Position numbers and translations under genes: made by a program. The notes under the pieces were generated by a model. That model was not told where the DNA came from. It was given only the letters and a program-made list of their open reading frames with translations, and searched no databases. 29,215 nucleotides of DNA, taken from Deltaproteobacteria bacterium (GTDB lineage: Bacteria > Desulfobacterota > Dissulfuribacteria > Dissulfuribacterales > QOAL01). Positions 16,623-23,357 of this stretch are shown here, piece after piece (position 1 is the stretch's first letter; the number at the start of each line of letters is the position of its first letter). The DNA lies in assembly GCA_026996955.1 (NCBI GenBank), contig JALWJV010000005.1, forward strand, positions 1 to 29,215, read 5' to 3'.

Positions 16623-16656
16623 GTTTCAAATAGTCAGTTTCTGATGCCAACAAATG

Positions 16657-16920
16657 TTACCCCCCTGCAATGGGTATTATAAGGGTGATCTCGTCCTGTT
16701 CTGCTAGGCTTACAGAGCCCCATGCCTCCGGCTTTTCTCTTAACATACTGCCGTTTATGAAAACCGATATAAGTGCAGGTCTGTCAAAAAGCGTCTTCAG
16801 CCCGGGATGTGAGGCAACCAGCTCCTTCATGGCATCTTCAAGGCTGCTGCTTTTCACCTTAACTTCCCGTTTGCCCCCTGTATGTTTTCTCAGTGGAGAG
16901 GGTATTATTATTTGAGCCAT
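16657..16920 (-). CDS. MoaD/ThiS-like sulfur carrier ending in Gly-Gly
   Basis: An 87-residue beta-grasp (ubiquitin-like) protein. It has the pattern of family members: a first beta-strand pair, a helix with SLEDAMKELVASHPG, the FINGSML turn, and LAEQDEITLIIPIAGG at the end. The free C-terminal Gly-Gly (86-87) is the site where the E1-like enzyme makes an acyl-adenylate and then a thiocarboxylate. It needs no processing to expose Gly-Gly. AGG lies about 8 nt before ATG 16920. The presence of the E1-like and JAMM proteins in the same operon makes it a carrier for this pathway rather than a molybdopterin synthase subunit; no moaE or other moa gene is here. Confidence 0.9.
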   Translation of the reverse strand: MAQIIIPSPLRKHTGGKREVKVKSSSLEDAMKELVASHPGLKTLFDRPALISVFINGSMLREKPEAWGSVSLAEQDEITLIIPIAGG

Positions 16921-16962
16921 AGTTAAACCTGGGTAAGAATGCGTACTTTGATAATGATTTTA

Positions 16963-17823
16963 CTAGACAGAAGATGCTGCTTTTGCCAATGCTTCCGGGA
17001 GGAATTTAATGATGCTGTCAATCTGTGTTGCAGGGGTGGGGTTTGAAAGTTCACCTGCAAGCCTGTTTGCCCTGCCGGCTATAAGGCATGCCTCAATATG
17101 GTTTTTACCGGCAAAAACCATTCCGCTTATCATGCCGGTTATCAGATCACCTGTGCCGCCTATCGGTTCCATGGTTTCAACACTGGGAGAGTCAATGGTG
17201 TGCACTATTTTCCCGTTGTGGCAGACATAATCTGTTTTTCCCTTAACGAACATTGTAGGGGGGGCATTCCCTGCTTCATATGCCCGGCGTATAAGCTCTG
17301 GCGTGTCACTTTCCATGTGGAATATAAAACCCCTGGTGAATGAAGGGTGATCGGCCTTTTCATCCGCCAGGAATGCCACTTCACCAAGGTCAGGGGTGAA
17401 GATATCGTAAAATTCCGCATGTCCTCCGGCCTTGGCAACATACATGGAACCGGCGTCTGCTATGAGTACCGGTTTGTTTTTCATTTTTTTTATGGTTTCA
17501 ACCACCTTGTTGTTGAGTTTTATGTCCGGCATGACATAATGAAGCGTCATAACATCCACTCCCATTTCAGGAAGATGTTTTGCAAGATGGTTATAGATGG
17601 CCTCGCTGCCCTGACGGGTTCCGATATCTCCTGCCACCATGCCCACAGGTCTTTCAACACCAAAATAATCACAGGCAATGCATGCGGCTGTCATCATCGC
17701 TTCATTTCCCCTGTTTATTGGCAGGGGATGACCGTCAACGGTTATCCCATCAGGAGAATAGTCAATGGGGCCAATGGTTAGCGGCATTTTGTCAATGGGC
17801 ACTGAACCCGCAAGTAAAAGCAT
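16963..17823 (-). CDS. PF01256-type carbohydrate kinase-like / NAD(P)HX dehydratase-like protein
   Basis: 286 residues of the ribokinase-like fold. The segment FTPDLGEVAFL matches the TPHPGE region of ADP-dependent NAD(P)H-hydrate dehydratase (C-terminal domain of YjeF/Nnr), with VLIADAG, FVKGKTDYV and the nucleotide/catalytic loop GGTGD (222-226, Asp226 as likely base). The N-terminal epimerase domain of YjeF is absent and the N-terminus is different. It may phosphorylate a small metabolite or repair a cofactor. It begins 6 bp past the DUF3343 gene. I would not call it nnrD. Confidence 0.75.
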   Translation of the reverse strand: MLLLAGSVPIDKMPLTIGPIDYSPDGITVDGHPLPINRGNEAMMTAACIACDYFGVERPVGMVAGDIGTRQGSEAIYNHLAKHLPEMGVDVMTLHYVMPDIKLNNKVVETIKKMKNKPVLIADAGSMYVAKAGGHAEFYDIFTPDLGEVAFLADEKADHPSFTRGFIFHMESDTPELIRRAYEAGNAPPTMFVKGKTDYVCHNGKIVHTIDSPSVETMEPIGGTGDLITGMISGMVFAGKNHIEACLIAGRANRLAGELSNPTPATQIDSIIKFLPEALAKAASSV

Positions 17824-17829
17824 TATTGG

Positions 17830-18384
17830 TTATACCCCTACGCTCTTGATAATTTCCTCTCTGGCAGTATTCAGCGAATACGCACACAGTGAGAAACCAA
17901 CCTCTCCGGGGTCAGGGGCCTCTGCCAGGGTTTTGCCAAGCATGGAGGTGGCCAGATAGGGCACGTCCGGACATCCACCGCCTGATATATTAACAATTTT
18001 GCCAGTACTCTTTTCAACTGTCATCTTCATGTTAGCTGCCCGTACCATAAGATAGTCCCCAAAATCTTTTTCCCTTACGAAGTGCAGGGGCTCCATGCCC
18101 TGGGCGGTAATGGGAACAACATCCATTGGTGTCATGTTTACTGAGTTAAGCAGTGCTGTAATCTCTGCCTCTGACTCCATGGGAATCTCAACACTTAGAT
18201 CGCACCCGGTCCTGTAGGACGGAGGTGGGCTCACTACCCTTATGGTGTATCCTTCATCCCTGAGCAGATCTTCTACTGCGATTACCGTTGTAGGATGAGC
18301 AAAGATAAGAAGTCCGCGGGTGACTTCATCAGGTTTTTGTGTCTTTTTCTGTTCTTTTTCTTTTTTTCGGAACCAACCAAACAT
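17830..18384 (-). CDS. DUF3343 (putative S/Se carrier) protein with extra C-terminal domain
   Basis: 184 residues. After a Lys-rich start, residues 22-85 match DUF3343, a small domain proposed to carry sulfur or selenium and often found beside YedE/YedF. Cys61, in YRTGCDLSV, is at the position of the conserved Cys. The C-terminal 95 residues are not a domain I recognise; they contain Cys138 in ISGGGCPDVPYLA and Cys167. ATG 18384 has AGGA about 10 nt upstream. The longer frame to 18606 would run into the YedE gene, is poorer in composition and has no ribosome binding site. By context it could pass sulfur from the YedE importer to the Gly-Gly protein. Confidence 0.75.
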   Translation of the reverse strand: MFGWFRKKEKEQKKTQKPDEVTRGLLIFAHPTTVIAVEDLLRDEGYTIRVVSPPPSYRTGCDLSVEIPMESEAEITALLNSVNMTPMDVVPITAQGMEPLHFVREKDFGDYLMVRAANMKMTVEKSTGKIVNISGGGCPDVPYLATSMLGKTLAEAPDPGEVGFSLCAYSLNTAREEIIKSVGV

Positions 18385-18482
18385 TTTTTTAATCCTGTGT
18401 AATCTTTTTTGCCTGTGCAGAGCAAATGCATGTCTGCATATTGAAAATTTAGTGAGTTGGCCATTAAAGGATGGCGTACTGA

Positions 18483-19550
18483 TTAGCGGCGGACGCCTTG
18501 AGGCCGCCTGTAATTGAGGGCTATTATCAGGCACATGGCAAGTCCTGCCAGCACTGCAATTTTGCCACCAAACTCCGGTCCTGCTGACGTGGCACGTAAA
18601 GACCAACCTACTGCAATTGCTGCGCCTAATAACATGCCAAATGATGTAATTGCTGCATCCACATCTCCCTGTCCTGTTTTAATAATCTGTCTGAATGGGC
18701 AGCCGTCTATTATTGTAGAGGCTAGTCCCACAAGGACCATGGCAAGAAAAGACCAGAAATGGTTAAGATGGGATGCAGGCTGTCCGTGCAGCCCGGGGTG
18801 AAACTGTCCGGTCACGAGGCTTACAATAAAAGCTGAGAAAAGTGTGGCGATTACACCCATAAACAGGGTTTTTTCACCCACTAGAAAAAGATTTCTGATA
18901 CCACCCGTAATACACAGCCCCGATGCCTGGGCAAACCCTCCAATGATAAGTCCGGCAGCCAGGGCAACTGTCCAGGGTGCATGAAGGGCAGCGGGGCCTT
19001 TCTGTCCAAAAACTATAAAAGTCGGTTTAAGGAAGAAAAATACAAGCAGCAGTATTGCAAACAGGGTAAACAGATAGCCGTTCATGGCTGGGAGATGGCC
19101 AGCCCTGTCAAGGGCTACTCCAGCACGAATGTAACGGGTTCCCATCCATACACCTGCAAAGAGCCCGGCAGTGGCTGCAACGGCGGTGAGGTCACCGGCA
19201 GCAAGGCGCAGAATCATCTTGATGGGGCACCCTATAAAAACAGCACATCCAAGAATTATAAATAGCCCCAGGAAAAAACGAATCACAGGAGATGAGCCCC
19301 CGGTCACCCTGAACCGTTTTGTCTTTTTGGCAACAAGGAACGAGCCAAGAACAAAACCTATTAGCTCAGGTCGAATATAACTCATCCTTACTTCATTATG
19401 AAGCTGCATGGCTCCAGCGATATTTTCCAGGAAACATGACAGACATATGCCGGAATTTACAGGGTTTCCCAGGTAGGAGAGCAGTACACTTCCCCCGCCT
19501 AACAGGAGTCCTGTAATAATGGCTATATCAAATAATTTCTTGGGGCTCAC
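18483..19550 (-). CDS. YedE/YeeE-family sulfur or selenium transporter
   Basis: A 355-residue inner-membrane protein with about ten transmembrane segments in two similar halves. Cysteines on the transport path are at SGICLSC (36, 39), IGCPIK (108), SGLCITGG and DGCPFRQ. YeeE imports thiosulfate by relay between cysteines; YedE is linked genetically to selenium metabolism. The sequence does not tell me which substrate is used here. GTG 19550 directly abuts the TAA of the upstream TPR gene, so translation is coupled. Confidence 0.88.
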   Translation of the reverse strand: MSPKKLFDIAIITGLLLGGGSVLLSYLGNPVNSGICLSCFLENIAGAMQLHNEVRMSYIRPELIGFVLGSFLVAKKTKRFRVTGGSSPVIRFFLGLFIILGCAVFIGCPIKMILRLAAGDLTAVAATAGLFAGVWMGTRYIRAGVALDRAGHLPAMNGYLFTLFAILLLVFFFLKPTFIVFGQKGPAALHAPWTVALAAGLIIGGFAQASGLCITGGIRNLFLVGEKTLFMGVIATLFSAFIVSLVTGQFHPGLHGQPASHLNHFWSFLAMVLVGLASTIIDGCPFRQIIKTGQGDVDAAITSFGMLLGAAIAVGWSLRATSAGPEFGGKIAVLAGLAMCLIIALNYRRPQGVRR

Positions 19551-20087
19551 TTACTCACATCCTCCGGCAATACGCCTTTGAAGGTAGTATATGTCATTTA
19601 CTGCGGTTCTTATTTTAGGATCCCCCGGCTTTAGTTTCCGTTCCCTGTTTATTTTTCCACGGGACTTTGTGATAACATCCATGATTTCCGTGCCTATGAA
19701 AAGCGGGGTGGTTTTATCCACATAATCAGGATCAAGTTCCACAGCCTTTCTGTATGCATGAAGCGCATTGGTAAGGCTTCCCTGGGCGTATTCCAGCCGG
19801 GCAAGAAGTACATAACCATACGCATTATCACCATGCTTTGCCATTAGGGTCTTTAGCCTGTTCATGGCGGCGTCATACTTGCCAGATTCTTTCAGGGCGA
19901 TAACCTTGGCAAATATACGGGCATTTTTTCTTTGAAGCTCAGCATAGTGCTGTTGAAGCTTCATGGCGGGATCAGTGGTATGTGCTGGTGATCTTTTTGC
20001 GTGAAGCTCATGGTCAATGAGCATCCATCCAGTAGCACCAAGTACAACAACCAGGGCTGCCAGTACTATTCGTTGAAACCAGTCCAT
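19551..20087 (-). CDS. Membrane-anchored TPR protein
   Basis: 178 residues. One N-terminal transmembrane helix (about residues 5-24) leaves the rest in the periplasm. Residues 60-125 contain about two TPR units (YGYVLLARLEYAQGSLTNAL and following AYRKAVELDPD). The C-terminus is charged. AGGA is 8 nt before ATG 20087 and overlaps the TAG stop of the beta-helix gene. Probably a scaffold for the neighbouring periplasmic proteins. Confidence 0.75.
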   Translation of the reverse strand: MDWFQRIVLAALVVVLGATGWMLIDHELHAKRSPAHTTDPAMKLQQHYAELQRKNARIFAKVIALKESGKYDAAMNRLKTLMAKHGDNAYGYVLLARLEYAQGSLTNALHAYRKAVELDPDYVDKTTPLFIGTEIMDVITKSRGKINRERKLKPGDPKIRTAVNDIYYLQRRIAGGCE

Positions 20088-20097
20088 ACAGGAGTTC

Positions 20098-21093
20098 CTA
20101 AATCAGCCCGGCGCCTTGAACAGGGCCGGAGGCCGCATTGTCAAAGTAGAGGGCTCCAAGTTCCTGATCCCGATGTCTGTCCCTAATCGTGCTGCTGATT
20201 GCCTTGGGGGTTGTGGTTCCCCACCAGTTATACTCTGCATGGATTGATTTTGTCTGCCCTTCAAGCAGGGAGATATTGTAATCAAGGTTGTCCGAGATGT
20301 TGTTTTCCCTGATTATAATATCCTTTACAGCATACAGGATGATGCCCTTGCCATTCCGGGTGATGTTGTTGTACCGGATAGATGCCTTGCCACTCTTTTT
20401 GGCATAGATACCGAAGAACTTGTTGTTGCTGATTTCGTTATGAAAGATTACAGGGCTGGTGCCACCGCCAAACAGGATGCCGCCTCCGTTTTCTGTGATG
20501 ATGTTGTAAAGCATGGGCACTGATGATTTTATCTTCAGTGTCTTTACATTTTTCTGGCCAATTGCCACACCGTTATGGCGGAAGGTGCAATGGCTGATCA
20601 CCACCTGGGCAGAGTGGCAATGGACTGAAGTGTGTCCATAGCTCAGTTGGCAGAACTCCATGACGTTGTCCCTGCTGCCGATGAAGTTGACTGCCCCCCA
20701 GTCGGCTACAGACGGGTTTTGCTCAGCGCTGGTGAATACGATTGGTTTTTCAGGCAGCCCCTGGGCTATGAGCCTGCCCCGTATAACGAGTTCTGCCCTG
20801 GGGAAGTGGTCGTTTTTGTCCTTGCTGAGTTTTTCGTTCCCGAACTCAGCAATTTTTGCAAAAGATATCTTTGAGCCGGGCATAATGACAAGTGTTGCCC
20901 CTGGCTCCACCCGTACATCACCTTTAAGCAGCAAGTCACCCTGCCATACTGTGTCTTTTTTAATTACAGATAGTGCAGGAATCTCGGTTACTGCAATGCA
21001 AATTGAATTTGTAAGGGCGATTATTGAAGCAATGCTTAAAAAGGTGAAAAGTGTTAGCGGGTAAAAGCGGGATAAGAGTTTTTTGCATATCAT
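20098..21093 (-). CDS. Periplasmic right-handed beta-helix protein (NosD/CASH-like)
   Basis: 331 residues. A signal peptide or anchor (hydrophobic to about residue 35) is followed by a repeated Ile/Asn/Gly pattern of parallel beta-helix coils (for example ENGGGILFGG, ISNNKFFGIYA, ITRNGKGIILY, ISDNLDYNISL). It ends with YNWWGTTTP, common in NosD-like proteins. Such domains bind polysaccharides or, in NosD, assist metal or sulfur insertion into a periplasmic enzyme. No catalytic set of a pectate lyase is evident. It lies between two TPR proteins with gaps of 21 and 10 bp. Confidence 0.8.
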   Translation of the reverse strand: MICKKLLSRFYPLTLFTFLSIASIIALTNSICIAVTEIPALSVIKKDTVWQGDLLLKGDVRVEPGATLVIMPGSKISFAKIAEFGNEKLSKDKNDHFPRAELVIRGRLIAQGLPEKPIVFTSAEQNPSVADWGAVNFIGSRDNVMEFCQLSYGHTSVHCHSAQVVISHCTFRHNGVAIGQKNVKTLKIKSSVPMLYNIITENGGGILFGGGTSPVIFHNEISNNKFFGIYAKKSGKASIRYNNITRNGKGIILYAVKDIIIRENNISDNLDYNISLLEGQTKSIHAEYNWWGTTTPKAISSTIRDRHRDQELGALYFDNAASGPVQGAGLI

Positions 21094-21114
21094 AATGAGA
21101 TCTCTTGGCGTGTC

Positions 21115-21621
21115 TTATTTGGAATCTGCTTTCTTGCCTGACAGGAATGCAATTTCCTTTTCAATGCGTTTTGCATCCTCAGGAGACTTGGCAAGGGCTT
21201 TGGCACAGGCAAGTTCCGTTTTTGCCTTATCTTGCTGATTCAGCCGGGATAATGCCTGATATTTGTGAACGTGTACCATCATGTCATCCGGATTGATTGT
21301 GGCAGCACGATCAAAATATTCAAGAGCCTCTTTATATTTGCCCTGTCTGAACTTGACAAGCCCCATTTCGTCTAGGGCATCAAAGTTGTTTTTATCCTTA
21401 TCAAGCACTTGCTGAATGTTTGTCTCAGCTTCATCCAGTTTTCCAGTGGCAATATATGCAAGGGCAATTTTGTTTCTGGTGCCCATGTCGTCAGGGTTCA
21501 TGTACAACTGCATTTTGTACTGAAGTATCTGGACCGACGGGGGTAGTTTTGAAATATCACCGTGTCCAAGGGCAACCGAGGGTGTAACAAGCAATAACAG
21601 TATAAGTACAAAGGTGTGCAT
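21115..21621 (-). CDS. Periplasmic TPR protein
   Basis: 168 residues with a signal peptide (cleavage probably after VALG or ALGHG). Three to four TPR units cover residues 40-155 (KIALAYIATGKLDEAETNIQ, MGLVKFRQGKYKEALEYFDR, and a third). A purine-rich AGAGAGAG precedes ATG 21621. Likely a periplasmic adaptor for the beta-helix or binding proteins of the same operon. Confidence 0.8.
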   Translation of the reverse strand: MHTFVLILLLLVTPSVALGHGDISKLPPSVQILQYKMQLYMNPDDMGTRNKIALAYIATGKLDEAETNIQQVLDKDKNNFDALDEMGLVKFRQGKYKEALEYFDRAATINPDDMMVHVHKYQALSRLNQQDKAKTELACAKALAKSPEDAKRIEKEIAFLSGKKADSK

Positions 21622-21654
21622 TGGTTCTCTCTCTTTTGGAATTCAGAAGATGAT

Positions 21655-22584
21655 TCAGTTTTTCCTGTAAGGAGCCATGTTGCAGAGTTTGAGCTTTTCC
21701 CTGATGATGTCATACTCGCTGTCCTCAGCTTTGACGAAGCCGTCTGTAAGCATGCGTTTCAGGACGTTAAGCACTTCACCCTCAACCAGGACTGTCTCAT
21801 CTTTTTTCAGGTTGAGCAGAATGTCCAGGACCTGCCTCTGGACATCTTCAGGTACATGCGGCAGGGCGCCGATTGTGCAGTACGGCATGGGGACACTTTC
21901 GGCAATGATGTTAAAGTCGTTTTTGGTGATCCTGTGGTCATTTATCATAAGGTCATAATCAATTCGCGGTGCAGCTCCTACATCATACTTTCCAAAGTAA
22001 ACGCCGTATATAACCTTTTCATGTTTGGCTGCCCCTGGAGGAATTGCGTAAAAGGAGAGGTCGGTTTCAGGATCAAAACCTGCCTCAAGCATCATGGCGT
22101 ACTGTGCCATGTATCCAAACGGGGCAAGCGCCGGGCCGAATATCATGCTCTTGCCCTTCATATCCTGGATGGTCTTTATGCCGCTGCCCTTTTTTGAAAT
22201 TATGGTGCCTGTGGATTTATGACCGTTTCGTCCCCTTTTGTCCACGGCAAGGAGCTTCAGATTAAACCTTTCCTGCAAGATCAGGGCAACTATTGAGTTT
22301 ACATGCACAAGGTCAACCTTTTTGTCTTTGGCAAGGTCCTCAAATTCAAATGTATTTGCAAGGACCATCTCCACGGGACGGCCCAGCTTTTCACTTAAAT
22401 AGGCTGTAAGAGGTGCAAATCTTGCCTTTGAGAGCTCCCTGCTGTCACATATCATGTAACCAATACGAAGTGGCGGCTGACTGGAAATGCGTGCAGCGTC
22501 ATTTCCTTCTTCGTTGCAGCCAGCAAGGCAGAAAACAAGGGAAACGCAGAGTACTATAGAGATAAGCTTCAAAAAATTCATCAT
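21655..22584 (-). CDS. PhnD-like substrate-binding lipoprotein
   Basis: 309 residues. The lipobox LAGC (Cys22) anchors it. The rest is a phosphate/phosphonate-type periplasmic binding protein (LRIGYMICDSRELSKARFAP, DLVHVNSIVALIL, STGTIISKKGSGI, DVGAAPRIDYDL). Members bind oxyanions such as phosphonate, phosphite or sulfonate, and some act as sensors. No PhnC or PhnE ABC partner is in the window. AGAGGGG lies 7 nt before the first of two adjacent ATG codons. Confidence 0.88.
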   Translation of the reverse strand: MMNFLKLISIVLCVSLVFCLAGCNEEGNDAARISSQPPLRIGYMICDSRELSKARFAPLTAYLSEKLGRPVEMVLANTFEFEDLAKDKKVDLVHVNSIVALILQERFNLKLLAVDKRGRNGHKSTGTIISKKGSGIKTIQDMKGKSMIFGPALAPFGYMAQYAMMLEAGFDPETDLSFYAIPPGAAKHEKVIYGVYFGKYDVGAAPRIDYDLMINDHRITKNDFNIIAESVPMPYCTIGALPHVPEDVQRQVLDILLNLKKDETVLVEGEVLNVLKRMLTDGFVKAEDSEYDIIREKLKLCNMAPYRKN

Positions 22585-22649
22585 TGGCCCCTCTGGAAAG
22601 TAGGTAATCTAGGCAGTGTATCAGGTATGTATCTGAGAAGGCGGGGAAC

Positions 22650-23264
22650 TCAGATCATGTTCCTTTTTTTCAAGAAGTTCTTTACAACCTGTTCTCCACT
22701 TTCCTTTTTGAACTCCTCAATAAGTATTTTTAATGTGTCATCATCAATCTTGTCGCTTAGTTTGTTGATTACCCTGTCTAGAATGGGAAAGCGGTCAAGT
22801 ACCTTGCGCGTGGTAATGGGCACTGCCAGGGAAGCCCCAGGTACCGGGCCTGATTCTTTTACAGGGCCCTTGTAACCGAAAGGTTTAAGAATAACCATGC
22901 CATATTGTGCCCTGTAGTACTGTTTGACCAGGGAATATGTTTCGTCCGTAGAACTTCCCACAAGTTTTTTTGCGTCTTTTGCTATGGGGGAGCCTATGTA
23001 ACCGATGAAGATGTCTGCATCCCCCTTTTTGATCAGTTCAAAGCACTCTTCAGGGGTGGCGACCTTTTTTAGCTCAATAGTGGTGCCTGTCCTTTCGTTA
23101 ATAAAAACGGCAAGCATCTGCCCTAATATATTTTGATCTATGGTGTCATAAATTGCCACATTAAGTACCCTGCCCACACAGCTAAAGGTGTCGGATGGTT
23201 GTATCAGTTGGATTAGAGGCATGGTTAACATGAGGCATGTCAGGAGCAGTTTGAATCTTTTCAT
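22650..23264 (-). CDS. Shortened OpuAC-like (glycine betaine-type) binding protein
   Basis: 204 residues with a signal peptide. The N-terminal part (VAIYDTIDQNILGQMLAVFI, then DADIFIGYIGS) and the C-terminal part (VPITTRKVLDRFPILDRVIN to KNFLKKRNMI) match lobe 1 of OpuAC-type binding proteins. The central 80-100 residues that form lobe 2 in normal members appear to be missing. The frame is clean, so this is not obviously a broken gene. The start is ATG 23264 because GGAGG (23270-23274) lies 5 nt upstream; an ATG at 23276 lies before that site. Ligand unknown. Confidence 0.75.
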   Translation of the reverse strand: MKRFKLLLTCLMLTMPLIQLIQPSDTFSCVGRVLNVAIYDTIDQNILGQMLAVFINERTGTTIELKKVATPEECFELIKKGDADIFIGYIGSPIAKDAKKLVGSSTDETYSLVKQYYRAQYGMVILKPFGYKGPVKESGPVPGASLAVPITTRKVLDRFPILDRVINKLSDKIDDDTLKILIEEFKKESGEQVVKNFLKKRNMI

Positions 23265-23269
23265 TAATT

Positions 23270-23275
23270 CCTCCA
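23270..23275 (-). promoter_or_regulatory. Ribosome binding site that fixes the OpuAC-like start
   Basis: GGAGG on the minus strand, 5 nt before ATG 23264. An in-frame ATG at 23276 lies before it and would have no ribosome binding site of its own. Confidence 0.8.
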
Positions 23276-23281
23276 TATAAT

Positions 23282-23302
23282 CAGCCTGTAAGGTATAGGC
23301 TG
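23282..23302. repeat. Inverted repeat in the leader of the OpuAC-like gene
   Basis: CAGCCT (23282-23287) and AGGCTG (23297-23302) pair over 6 bp with a 9-nt loop, about 7 nt before the ribosome binding site in the transcript. It could be an operator or an RNA hairpin between the permease and binding-protein genes; no U-tract follows. Confidence 0.35.
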
Positions 23303-23357
23303 TATGTTTATAATTTGAGGGGGTTTTATGCTGTCCCGATTTAGGAACAAATAATTA

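Noticed and set aside
11282..16920. Molybdopterin or plain CysO-type cysteine synthesis as the explanation of the carrier/E1/JAMM genes
   Set aside because: No moaE, moaA or moaC and no PLP cysteine synthase is present; lyases and a dehydrogenase are there instead.
18385..18606. N-terminal extension of the DUF3343 protein
   Set aside because: It would overlap the YedE gene, and ATG 18384 has its own AGGA site; the extension has poor composition.
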